From Hymenobacter negativus (lineage in GTDB: Bacteria; Bacteroidota; Bacteroidia; Cytophagales; Hymenobacteraceae), in contig NZ_JAEDAE010000010.1 in the NCBI RefSeq assembly GCF_016056375.1, positions 116,333 to 180,332 of the forward strand: a stretch of DNA of 64,000 bases. Direction: 5' to 3'. The translations under genes and the position numbers were made by a program. Shown one piece after another: positions 34,615 through 42,466 of the stretch (its first letter is position 1; each line of letters starts with the position of its first letter). The notes beneath the pieces are model-generated. The model saw only the letters and a list, made by a program, of their open reading frames with translations. It made no database searches and was not told the DNA's origin.

Positions 34615-35382
34615 CTACCGCCCAAATACGGCCGCCGCCAGCGCCAGCACGGCCCGGCGCGTGGCCTCGGGCTGCTCCAGGTACGAGAGGTGCCCGCTGC
34701 CTTCCAGAAACAGCGCCGCGCCCACCGGCGGCAGGGCCGCCTGCCGCACAGCATCGTCGAAATGCACGGCCACGTCGTGCTTGCCGGCCACCATCAGCAC
34801 CGGGAAAGGGGCTTTGGCCAGCACCTGGGTGCGCTCGGGGCGGGCGGCCATGCCGCGCAGCGCCCCCGTGATGGTAGTGGCCGGGGTGGCTTTGCCGATT
34901 TCTTCGAGCAGGCCGCGGGCCTCGGTCAGCCGGTCGCGGTTTGAGGGCGCGAAGAGCGGGCGCACGAACGACTCCATGAACTTGCCCACGCCGTGGCGCT
35001 CCACGAAGCTGATGTTTTTCTCGCGGTTCTGGCGCTTCTCGTCGGTATCGGGCAGGGCGGTGGAGTTGATGAGGGCCAAGCCGGCCACGCGCTGGGGCCA
35101 ACGCTCGGCCAGGGCCAGGGCCACGTAGCCGCCCATGCTGTGGCACACCAACAGCACGGGGTCGGGGCAGCCTTTCTGGTTGAGGTAGTCGATGACGTGA
35201 CGCGCCTGGGCCTCCATTGAAAAATCGGGCACGGGCGCGAGGTTGGTGCCGTGGCCGGGCAGGTTGGGGGCCAGCAGCCGGTAGCCATCCGGAAAAGCGC
35301 GGGTGAAATCGGTCCACACCTCGCGGCTTTCGGCAAAGCCGTGGAGGAAAACAATGGTGGGCGGGTTGGAGGCGGGCGTCAT
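34615..35382 (-). CDS. Alpha/beta-fold hydrolase
   Basis: The product is 255 residues, starting MTPASNPPTIVFLHGFAESREVW. The oxyanion region is FLHGFAESR. The nucleophile is S82 in LLVCHSMGGYVALALAERWP (C-H-S-M-G, fitting GxSxG with Cys at position 1), the acid is Asp in VAGKHDVAVHF, and the catalytic His is in GSGHLSYLEQP. There is no signal peptide, so it is cytoplasmic. The substrate is unknown. A -7 element TACTTTTG ends 5 bases before the ATG, predicting a leaderless or nearly leaderless mRNA. Confidence 0.93.
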   Translation of the reverse strand: MTPASNPPTIVFLHGFAESREVWTDFTRAFPDGYRLLAPNLPGHGTNLAPVPDFSMEAQARHVIDYLNQKGCPDPVLLVCHSMGGYVALALAERWPQRVAGLALINSTALPDTDEKRQNREKNISFVERHGVGKFMESFVRPLFAPSNRDRLTEARGLLEEIGKATPATTITGALRGMAARPERTQVLAKAPFPVLMVAGKHDVAVHFDDAVRQAALPPVGAALFLEGSGHLSYLEQPEATRRAVLALAAAVFGR

Positions 35383-35387
35383 ACGGG

Positions 35388-35395
35388 CAAAAGTA
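35388..35395 (-). promoter_or_regulatory. -7 element TACTTTTG next to the hydrolase start codon
   Basis: A perfect TAnnTTTG match on the minus strand, with only 5 bases between it and the ATG. No TTG is visible at the -33 position. Confidence 0.5.
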
Positions 35396-35418
35396 ACGTT
35401 CTCCGCTTTCCGCGCCCC

Positions 35419-36498
35419 TTATTTATTTCCCGCCACTTCCGCCCCCCGCTGCGATGACTCCCGCACGAACAGCTGCGGCTGCAGCACCACCTGCCGCTGC
35501 GAAAACGCCGTGCCGTCGGCCGCCGCCAAATCGGTAAAGAGCCGGAAGGCGGCCTGGCCCATTTCCTCGCAGCGCTGGTCCACGGAGGTGAGGTGGGGCT
35601 CGGCCACCATGGTCAGGGCCTCGTTGCTGAAGCCGGCTAGGGCCACGTCCTGCGGCACGCGCACGCCCCGGCTTTTCAGCACCTGTAAGGCTCCGAGAAC
35701 GGCCCAGTCGCCGGCCGAGAACACGCCATCGGGCGGGTTGGGCAGGGCCAGCAATTGCTTCATGCTTGCCTGGCCGCCTTCCAGGGTCATGTCGCAGTCG
35801 ATAATCAGGCTTTCATCCGGGGCGATGCCCTGGTTTTGCAGGGCATCGAGGTAGCCCTGGCGACGGTTACGATAGATGTTGAGGTGTTGCGGGCCGGCCA
35901 GGTGCGCCACGCGGCGGCAGCCTTGCTCCAGCAGATGGCGCGTGGCCTGATAGGCCCCGTCCTGGTCATTCAGCACCACGGCGTTCACGCTGTCGCCCTC
36001 CAGAATACGGTCGAAAAACACCAGCGGCACCCCGCGCTTGCGCACCTTATCAAAGTGCCGGAAGTCGAGCGTGGTGCGCGAAACTGACACCAGAATACCC
36101 GCCACCTGCGCGCTGAGCAGGGTTTCGAGGTTTTTGCGCTCCTGGGCCACGTCTTCGTTCGACTGGCAGATAATGATGCTGTAGCCGGCCTTGCTGGCGG
36201 CGGTTTCGATGCCGTGCACCACCGACGCAAAAAAGCGCCCTTCGATGTAAGGCACAATCACGCCCAGCAGCGTGCTGGTGCCCTTTCGCAGGGCCGAGGC
36301 CATGCGGTTGGGCTGGTAGTTCAGTTTTTTGGCCAGCTTGAGCACGGCCTGCTTGGTAGCCGGCCCAATGCTGTGGTGGTCGCTCAGGGCCCGCGAAATC
36401 GTGGTCATCGACACGCCCAGCTCCCGGGCCAAATCGGCCATGGACACGGGGCTATGGGCCGCGTCGGAAGGCTTTACAGAAGGACGGCGTCCGGCCAT
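35419..36498 (-). CDS. LacI-family transcriptional regulator
   Basis: The product is 359 residues, starting MAGRRPSVKPSDAAHSPVSM. The LacI helix-turn-helix is VSMADLARELGVSMTTISRALSDHHSIGPATKQAVLKLA, with the hinge YQPNRMASALRKGTSTLLGVI. A periplasmic-binding-like effector domain follows (IICQSNEDVAQERKNLETLL, AVVLNDQDGAYQATRHLLEQGC, PDGVFSAGDWAVLGAL, VALAGFSNEAL). The frame stays open far upstream, but that extension is only the antisense of the next gene. It is divergent from the transaldolase/PGI fusion, which is therefore a candidate target, with a candidate operator between them. The effector is unknown, probably a sugar or sugar phosphate. Confidence 0.93.
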   Translation of the reverse strand: MAGRRPSVKPSDAAHSPVSMADLARELGVSMTTISRALSDHHSIGPATKQAVLKLAKKLNYQPNRMASALRKGTSTLLGVIVPYIEGRFFASVVHGIETAASKAGYSIIICQSNEDVAQERKNLETLLSAQVAGILVSVSRTTLDFRHFDKVRKRGVPLVFFDRILEGDSVNAVVLNDQDGAYQATRHLLEQGCRRVAHLAGPQHLNIYRNRRQGYLDALQNQGIAPDESLIIDCDMTLEGGQASMKQLLALPNPPDGVFSAGDWAVLGALQVLKSRGVRVPQDVALAGFSNEALTMVAEPHLTSVDQRCEEMGQAAFRLFTDLAAADGTAFSQRQVVLQPQLFVRESSQRGAEVAGNK

Positions 36499-36548
36499 TT
36501 TAATGATGCGATAGATAGAACTACCCGGCGTAAAGCTAGTATAAGCGC

Positions 36549-36561
36549 CGCAACGATTGCG
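36549..36561. promoter_or_regulatory. Candidate LacI-type operator
   Basis: The 13-base palindrome CGCAACGATTGCG lies in the 204-bp divergent region between the LacI gene and the tal-pgi fusion. LacI-family sites are short palindromes of this form. The assignment is inference. Confidence 0.4.
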
Positions 36562-36702
36562 CGGCGGCGCTGTTCTACCCAGCAGGTTTGCCGTAGAAGA
36601 ACGTAATTTTTTACGCCAGATTCCGTAATTCCGCCGGCCGGAACGGTACAACAACGCCCGTCTTTCCGGACCTTTGGCCCCATCAGAACCAATTGCGACT
36701 CC

Positions 36703-39528
36703 ATGAACCCTCTCGTTGACATCCGCCAGTTCGACCAAAGCCTCTGGCTGGACTTTATCAGCCGCCCCATCATCATCGACGGCAAGCTCCAGCGCCGCAT
36801 CCAAGACGAAGCCTTGCGCGGCGTAACCTCGAACCCGGCCATTTTCGCCAAGTCCATCGGCGATACGGCCGACTATGATTCGGCCATCAAAGCGCTGGCT
36901 TTGCAGGGCAAAACCACCAACGAAATCTACACCAACCTGGCTGTATCGGACGTGCAGGCCGCTACCGACCTGTTCCGGCCCCTCTACGACGGTGCGGGCC
37001 ACGGCTCCGACGGCTACGTGAGCCTCGAAGTATCGCCCGAGCTGGTGAACGACACCGAAGGCACCATCGCCGAGGCGTTGGCCCTCTGGAAAGCCGTGAA
37101 CCGCCCCAACGTAATGATTAAAGTGCCGGCCACGCTGGAAGGCCTGCCCGCCATCCGCCGCCTCATTTCGGAGGGCGTGAACGTGAACGTGACCCTGATT
37201 TTCGGCCTGGAGCGCTACCGTTTGGTGGCCGAAGCTTTTATTGCCGGCCTCGAAGACCGCGCCGCCAAGGGCGAGCCGCTGGCCCGCATCGATTCGGTAG
37301 CCAGCTTCTTCCTGAGCCGCATCGACGTGCTGATTGACCCCATGCTGGAAAAAATCGCGGCCGATGGCGGCGAGAAAGGCAAGCTGGCCGAAAGCCTCGT
37401 GGGCGAAGTGGCCATTGCCAGCGCCAAGCAGGCCTACCAGATGTACAAGGAGATTTTCTCGGGTCCGCGTTGGGAAGCCCTCAACGCCAAAGGTGCCGAA
37501 ACCCAGCGCCTGCTGTGGGCCAGCACCGGCAACAAAAACCCCAAGTACGACAACCTGCGCTACGTTGACGGCCTCATCGGGCCGCACACGGTAAACACCG
37601 TGCCCGTGGAAACGCTGGACCTCTTCGGCAAGAGCGGCAAGGTGGCCGCCACCATCGAAACCAACTTGGAGCACTCGAAAGAAGTGCTGGCCCGCCTGCC
37701 CGAGCTGGGCATCAACCTCGACGAGCTGACCCAGCACCTCGAAGAAGACGGCGCGCAGAAATTCAAGGAGCCCTTCGCCAAGCTGATGCAGTCCATCGAG
37801 AAGAAGCGCGCCCTGGCCGTGGAAGAAAAAGTGGACGACTCCAAAATGGAGCTGGGCCAGTACCAGGCCGCCGTGGATGCGCAGCTGGCCAAGTTCAAGG
37901 CCGACAACTTCGTGGCCGGTTTCTGGGACAAAAAGGCTGATTTGTGGACCGCCGACGAAGCTGGCCAGCACAGCATCCGCAGCTACATGGGCTGGCTGCG
38001 CGTGGCCGAAACTATGGTGGGTGCGGTACCCGAAATCGAGCAGTTTGTGCACGAGGTGCAGGCCGCCGGCTTCAAGCACGTGGTGGTGATGGGCATGGGC
38101 GGCAGCACGATGGCGCCGATTGTGTTCAAATCCTCGTTTGCGAAAGATGAAAACGGCTTGCCGATGTCGGTACTCGACACCACCGACCCCGGCACGGTGC
38201 GCGAGATTGAAGCCTCCGTGCCGCTGGCCGACACGCTGTTCATCGTGGCCAGCAAGTCGGGCACCACGGCCGAGCCACTGGCTTTCGGTGATTATTTCTA
38301 CGCCAAAGTCAAAGAAATCAAGGGCGACAAGGCCGGCGAAAACTTCGTGGCCATCACCGACCCGGGCTCCAAGTTCGTGACCGATGCCACGAACGCGAAG
38401 TACCGCCGCATCTTCCTCAACTTCCCCGAGGTGGGCGGCCGTTTCTCGGCCCTCACCTACTTCGGTCTGGTGCCGGCGGCCCTCTACGGCCTGCCCATCG
38501 GCGAGATTCTGGAACGCGCCATTCTAATGATGCGCGCCTGCGGTGCCTACGGCCCGACCGACAAAAACCCGGGCCTCGAATTCGGCACCGCCCTGGGTGT
38601 GCTGGCCTCGCAGGGCCGCGACAAGCTTACTATCGTGGTGCCCGATGCCCTGCACGACCTCGGCCTGTGGCTGGAGCAGCTCATCGCCGAAAGCACCGGC
38701 AAGGAAGGCAAGGGCATTCTGCCCGTGGCTGGCGAGCCGCTGGGCGAGCCCGGAATCTACGGCCAGGACCGCGTGTTTGTGTACGTGGGCTACAAGGACC
38801 AGCCCGACGAGGCCAACGCCAGCAAGCTCGAAGCCCTGAAGCAGGCCGGCCACCCCGTCATCACCCTGCTGATGAAGGACGCCTTCGACCTCGGCCAGGA
38901 GTTCTACCGCTGGGAAGTGGCCACGGCCGTGGCCAGCGCCGTGTTCCGCATTAACCCCTTCGACCAGCCCAACGTGCAGGCCGCCAAAACAGCCACCGAC
39001 AAGCTGATGAAGGCCGTGGAAACCGAAGGCAAGCTGCCCGAGGGTGAAAAACCTGCTGCCAGCGAAAACGGCTTGGACTACTACACCGCTGCCCACGGCG
39101 AGGGCGCGGCCGGCGTGCTTAAGTCCTTTTTCGCCCAGGCCAAGCCCGGCGACTTCGTGTGCCTGCAAGCCTACCTGACCGAAACGCCCGCCGTGAGCGC
39201 CAGCCTGCTTGAGCTGCGCCAGCGCGTGATGCAGCAGCTGCACCTGGCCACCACCTCGGGCTACGGCCCGCGATTCCTGCACAGCACCGGCCAGTACCAC
39301 AAGGGCGGCCCCAACACCGGCCTGTTCATCCAGTTCACCGACGACAATCCACAGGACCTGGCCCTGCCCGGCCGCTCCTACACCTTCGGCACCTTCAAGA
39401 ATGCCCAGGCCCTCGGCGACCTGCAAGCCCTGCTCGACAACGGCCGCCGCACCCTGCGCGTGAACCTCGGCAAGGATGCCGAAGCGGGGTTGAAAACCAT
39501 GCTGGCCGCCCTGCCTGCGCTGAAGTAA
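36703..39528 (+). CDS. tal-pgi: Bifunctional transaldolase / glucose-6-phosphate isomerase fusion
   Basis: The product is 941 residues. Residues ~1-370 are transaldolase (SLWLDFISRPIIIDGKLQRRI, VTSNPAIF, catalytic lysine K140 in NVMIKVPATLEG, NVTLIFGLERY). Residues ~390-941 are phosphoglucose isomerase (MGMGGSTMAPIVFKSSF, IVASKSGTTAEPLAFGDYF, FVAITDPGSK, VGGRFSALTYFGLVPAALYG). The fused form is known in several bacterial groups. It links the non-oxidative pentose phosphate pathway with upper glycolysis in the cytoplasm. A -7-like GGACCTTTGG lies about 30 bases upstream, and a LacI regulator is divergent. Two terminator hairpins follow. Confidence 0.97.
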   Translation: MNPLVDIRQFDQSLWLDFISRPIIIDGKLQRRIQDEALRGVTSNPAIFAKSIGDTADYDSAIKALALQGKTTNEIYTNLAVSDVQAATDLFRPLYDGAGHGSDGYVSLEVSPELVNDTEGTIAEALALWKAVNRPNVMIKVPATLEGLPAIRRLISEGVNVNVTLIFGLERYRLVAEAFIAGLEDRAAKGEPLARIDSVASFFLSRIDVLIDPMLEKIAADGGEKGKLAESLVGEVAIASAKQAYQMYKEIFSGPRWEALNAKGAETQRLLWASTGNKNPKYDNLRYVDGLIGPHTVNTVPVETLDLFGKSGKVAATIETNLEHSKEVLARLPELGINLDELTQHLEEDGAQKFKEPFAKLMQSIEKKRALAVEEKVDDSKMELGQYQAAVDAQLAKFKADNFVAGFWDKKADLWTADEAGQHSIRSYMGWLRVAETMVGAVPEIEQFVHEVQAAGFKHVVVMGMGGSTMAPIVFKSSFAKDENGLPMSVLDTTDPGTVREIEASVPLADTLFIVASKSGTTAEPLAFGDYFYAKVKEIKGDKAGENFVAITDPGSKFVTDATNAKYRRIFLNFPEVGGRFSALTYFGLVPAALYGLPIGEILERAILMMRACGAYGPTDKNPGLEFGTALGVLASQGRDKLTIVVPDALHDLGLWLEQLIAESTGKEGKGILPVAGEPLGEPGIYGQDRVFVYVGYKDQPDEANASKLEALKQAGHPVITLLMKDAFDLGQEFYRWEVATAVASAVFRINPFDQPNVQAAKTATDKLMKAVETEGKLPEGEKPAASENGLDYYTAAHGEGAAGVLKSFFAQAKPGDFVCLQAYLTETPAVSASLLELRQRVMQQLHLATTSGYGPRFLHSTGQYHKGGPNTGLFIQFTDDNPQDLALPGRSYTFGTFKNAQALGDLQALLDNGRRTLRVNLGKDAEAGLKTMLAALPALK

Positions 39529-39553
39529 TTCCCGTAGCTTCGGCTACACCTGC

Positions 39554-39589
39554 CACGCGGCGGTTCCCGGCAACGGGGGCCGCCGCGTG
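39554..39589 (+). terminator. Hairpin after tal-pgi
   Basis: Perfect 10-base arms CACGCGGCGG and CCGCCGCGTG with a 16-base loop, followed by a weak T-rich stretch (TGTTGCTTTTGG). Confidence 0.6.
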
Positions 39590-39628
39590 TTGCTTTTGGT
39601 TGTTCACTACTGGGAAATCAAGTAGCAC

Positions 39629-39666
39629 AAAGAAGCCCCCACAGCATATGCTGTGGGGGCTTCTTT
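39629..39666. terminator. Bidirectional terminator, perfect 38-bp palindrome
   Basis: Arms starting AAAGAAGCCCCCACAGCAT are fully self-complementary over 19 bases each and end in TTCTTT. It lies between the convergent tal-pgi and small lipoprotein genes. Confidence 0.93.
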
Positions 39667-39702
39667 CATTGTTGCCAACCGCTGGCGGCAGGAGAGCAAA
39701 TA

Positions 39703-40140
39703 CTAGAACTGAATATTAGCAAACGTTCCTACCACCTCCCCAACGACGGGGAACGTGGCGCGGAAATCCCCGTTCACGAGTTTCGTTTGCGGGTCATAGG
39801 TTGTCGTACCAGTATAGTTTGTGCCCGCTACGCCGTCCAGAGTACCGGTCAGGGCGTTGGTGGTGTAGTTGGTGGTGGCGGAGCCTTTGGTGAAGTTCAG
39901 CACCATGGTTTTGCCACTGCCCAGCTTACCGGTAATACTTAGGCGTGGGGAGCCGGTGAGGTAACCGCCGTCAACCACACGCGCCTCGTTCAGGTCGTAG
40001 ACCGGGGCTCCGGCTTCGGAAACCGTCACCTTGATGGTAGATGCCGTGGGAGTTGGGGCCGGCGTCGGGGCATCTTTCGAGCAGCCCATCAGGAAGGTAC
40101 CGGCCAGCAGCACTGGGGCCAAAAAATTAGCAGTTTTCAT
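39703..40140 (-). CDS. Small lipoprotein of unknown function
   Basis: The product is 145 residues, starting MKTANFLAPVLLAGTFLMGCSKD with a clear lipobox (LMGC). A short Pro/Thr linker (APTPAPTPTAS) precedes a beta-rich domain (LSITGKLGSGKTMVLNFTKGS, TNYTGTTTYDPQTKLVNGDFRATF). It is probably anchored in a membrane and facing the periplasm or surface. No family is recognised. It is 70 bp downstream of dxs on the same strand; a bidirectional terminator follows. Confidence 0.8.
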   Translation of the reverse strand: MKTANFLAPVLLAGTFLMGCSKDAPTPAPTPTASTIKVTVSEAGAPVYDLNEARVVDGGYLTGSPRLSITGKLGSGKTMVLNFTKGSATTNYTTNALTGTLDGVAGTNYTGTTTYDPQTKLVNGDFRATFPVVGEVVGTFANIQF

Positions 40141-40210
40141 AAAAGTTGGTTAGGTAGAATCATTGCCGCGTTCGTCGCACAATCCGGCAAATGTACCGGC
40201 GCAGCAATGG

Positions 40211-42154
40211 TTAAACCAACGATTGCAGCACTTGATTCCCCACCTTGGCGCCCAGCTCGCGCACGGCTTGGGCGATGCCGGCCGCATCGAAGCCGCACTC
40301 CTTGTAGAGTTCGTCCTGGGTGCCGTGCTCCACCACGCGGTCGGGAATGCCGAGGCGGATGATGGGCAAGTGGAAACCGTGGTCGGTCAGGAATTCGAGC
40401 ACGGCCGAGCCGAAGCCACCGGGCAGGCAGCCGTCTTCCACCGTCACGATGGCGCGGTAGCGGCGGGCCACGTCGCGCAGCATCTCCTCATCCAGCGGCT
40501 TGCAGAAGCGCATGTCGTAGTGCCCCGCGTCGATGCCTTCGGCTAGCAGCGTTTCGGTAGCCTTCACGGCATAGTTGCCGATGTGGCCGATGCTGAGGAT
40601 GGCCACGCCACCGGCTTCGCCCTCGCGCACCACGCGGCCCGTGCCAATGGCCACGCGCTGCAGCGGCGTGCGCCACTCGGGCATCACGCCCTCGCCGCGC
40701 GGGTAGCGGATGCTGTGCGGGCCGGCGTTTTCGGGCAGGGTGGCGGTGTACATCAGGTTGCGCAGTTCCTGCTCGTTCATTGGGGCCGACACCACGATGT
40801 TGGGGATGCAGCGCATGTAGGCCAGGTCGTAGCAGCCGTGGTGGGTGGGGCCGTCGGCCCCGGCAAAGCCGGCGCGGTCGAGGCAGAACACCACGTGCAG
40901 GTTTTGCAGGGCCACGTCGTGCACCACCTGGTCGTAGCCCCGCTGCATAAACGAGGAGTAGATGTTGCAGAACGGCACCAAGCCCTGCGTAGCCAGGCCG
41001 GCCGAGAACGTGACGGCGTGCTGCTCGGCAATGCCCACGTCGAAGGCGCGGTCGGGCATAGCGGCCATCATGATGTTCAGCGACGAGCCCGAGGGCATGG
41101 CCGGCGTCACGCCCATGATTTTGTCGTTGGCCTCGGCCAGCTCCACCAGCGTGTGGCCGAACACGTCCTGGTACTTGGGCGGCTGGGGCTTGTCGGGCGT
41201 TTTCTTGTAAATCTCGCCCGTGATTTTGTCGAACAGGCCCGGCGCGTGCCACAGCGTCTGGTCCTTCTCGGCCAGCGCGTAGCCCTTGCCCTTCACTGTC
41301 ACGCAGTGCAGCAGCTTGGGGCCGGGAATGGATTTCAGGTCGTTGAGAATGGTGACGAGGTGCTGCACGTCGTGGCCATCCACGGGGCCGAAGTAGCGGA
41401 ATTTCAGCGCCTCGAACAGGTTGCTCTGCTTGAGCAAAGTCGCCTTCATGGCGGCCTCCACTTTGCGGGCAATCTGCTGGGGGTTGGGGCCGAACTTTGA
41501 GAGCTTGCCCAGCACATTCCACAGTTCGTCGCGCACCTTATTGTAGGTGCGCGAGGTGGTGATGTCGGTGAGGTATTCCTTGAGCGCGCCCACGTTGGGG
41601 TCGATGCTCATGCAGTTGTCGTTCAGCACGACAATCATGTTGTTGTTGAGCACGCCGGCCTGGTTGAGGGCCTCGAAGCTCATGCCAGCCGTCATGGCCC
41701 CGTCGCCAATTACAGCGATGTGCTGGCGGTCAAACTCGCCTTTGTAATCCGACGCCACGGCCATGCCCAGCGCCGCCCCGATGCTGGTGCTGCTGTGGCC
41801 CACGCCGAAGGCGTCGTACTCGCTTTCGCTGCGCTTCGGAAAGCCCGACATGCCTTTGTAGCGGCGGTTGGTAGGGAATTTCTCGCGGCGGCCGGTCAGA
41901 ATTTTGTGGCCGTAGGCTTGGTGGCCCACGTCCCAGATAAGCTGGTCGTAGGGCGTATTGAAGACGTAGTGCAGCGCCACCGTGAGCTCGACCACGCCCA
42001 GCGAGGCGCCGAAGTGCCCGCCGTAGATGCTGACGGAATCGATGATGAAGTCGCGCAGCTCGGTGCTGAGCTGGACTAACTGCTCGGGAGCGAGCTTTTT
42101 GAGGTCGGCGGGCGAGTCAATTGCCGCGAGTAGCGGGCCGGGTTCAATTATCAT
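40211..42154 (-). CDS. dxs: 1-deoxy-D-xylulose-5-phosphate synthase
   Basis: The product is 647 residues. It condenses pyruvate and glyceraldehyde 3-phosphate to DXP, the first step of the non-mevalonate isoprenoid pathway and also a precursor for thiamine and pyridoxal. Motifs: DSVSIYGGHFGASLGVVELTVALHYVF, WDVGHQAYGHKILTGRR, FGVGHSSTSIGAALGMA, the TPP-binding VIGDGAMTAGMSFEALNQAG and NDNCMSIDPNVG, and transketolase-like FDVGIAEQHAVTFSAGLA and DRAGFAGADGPTHHG. A -7 box TACCTTTG lies 70 bases upstream on the minus strand. The length is normal for the family. Confidence 0.97.
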   Translation of the reverse strand: MIIEPGPLLAAIDSPADLKKLAPEQLVQLSTELRDFIIDSVSIYGGHFGASLGVVELTVALHYVFNTPYDQLIWDVGHQAYGHKILTGRREKFPTNRRYKGMSGFPKRSESEYDAFGVGHSSTSIGAALGMAVASDYKGEFDRQHIAVIGDGAMTAGMSFEALNQAGVLNNNMIVVLNDNCMSIDPNVGALKEYLTDITTSRTYNKVRDELWNVLGKLSKFGPNPQQIARKVEAAMKATLLKQSNLFEALKFRYFGPVDGHDVQHLVTILNDLKSIPGPKLLHCVTVKGKGYALAEKDQTLWHAPGLFDKITGEIYKKTPDKPQPPKYQDVFGHTLVELAEANDKIMGVTPAMPSGSSLNIMMAAMPDRAFDVGIAEQHAVTFSAGLATQGLVPFCNIYSSFMQRGYDQVVHDVALQNLHVVFCLDRAGFAGADGPTHHGCYDLAYMRCIPNIVVSAPMNEQELRNLMYTATLPENAGPHSIRYPRGEGVMPEWRTPLQRVAIGTGRVVREGEAGGVAILSIGHIGNYAVKATETLLAEGIDAGHYDMRFCKPLDEEMLRDVARRYRAIVTVEDGCLPGGFGSAVLEFLTDHGFHLPIIRLGIPDRVVEHGTQDELYKECGFDAAGIAQAVRELGAKVGNQVLQSLV

Positions 42155-42466
42155 CAGGTCAGGCGTGGTGGGATGGGTGACGGAAGGTAACCGCCTGACC
42201 CGCTAAAAGATTATCGGGCTGGCACAAAGGTACGACGGCGGACGAAGTGCGGTTGTTGCGCTCGATGGAATTCGGGACTTGGTCGGGGTTAGACGTTTGA
42301 TAATCTAGTTTTCTGCCAGAAAGGTGTTTGCAATGAGGACCTTTGCGTAATGCGCAGGCGCCGGATAGCGATATAGCCGCCAAACAACTTGCCCCACAAA
42401 CAACAAATATGCCGGGAGGATGCAACCCCCGGCCCCGATTACGGCACTTTGGCCGTTATGAATTGT
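42155..42466. other. Divergent promoter region between dxs and a TonB-type receptor
   Basis: It contains the dxs -7 box TACCTTTG (42225-42232, minus strand) and a plus-strand near-match GGACCTTTGCG around 42338. A second weak plus-strand candidate, GCACTTTGG, lies just before the receptor ATG. No riboswitch or ORF is supported. Confidence 0.6.
42225..42232 (-). promoter_or_regulatory. -7 element TACCTTTG for dxs
   Basis: A perfect Bacteroidota -7 box on the minus strand, predicting a 5' UTR of about 65 bases. The -33 TTG is not evident. Confidence 0.6.

Noticed and set aside
36499..38079. Upstream extension of the LacI-gene frame (886-codon ORF)
   Set aside because: The upstream part is the complement of the tal-pgi fusion. 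The HTH motif fixes the real start at 36498.
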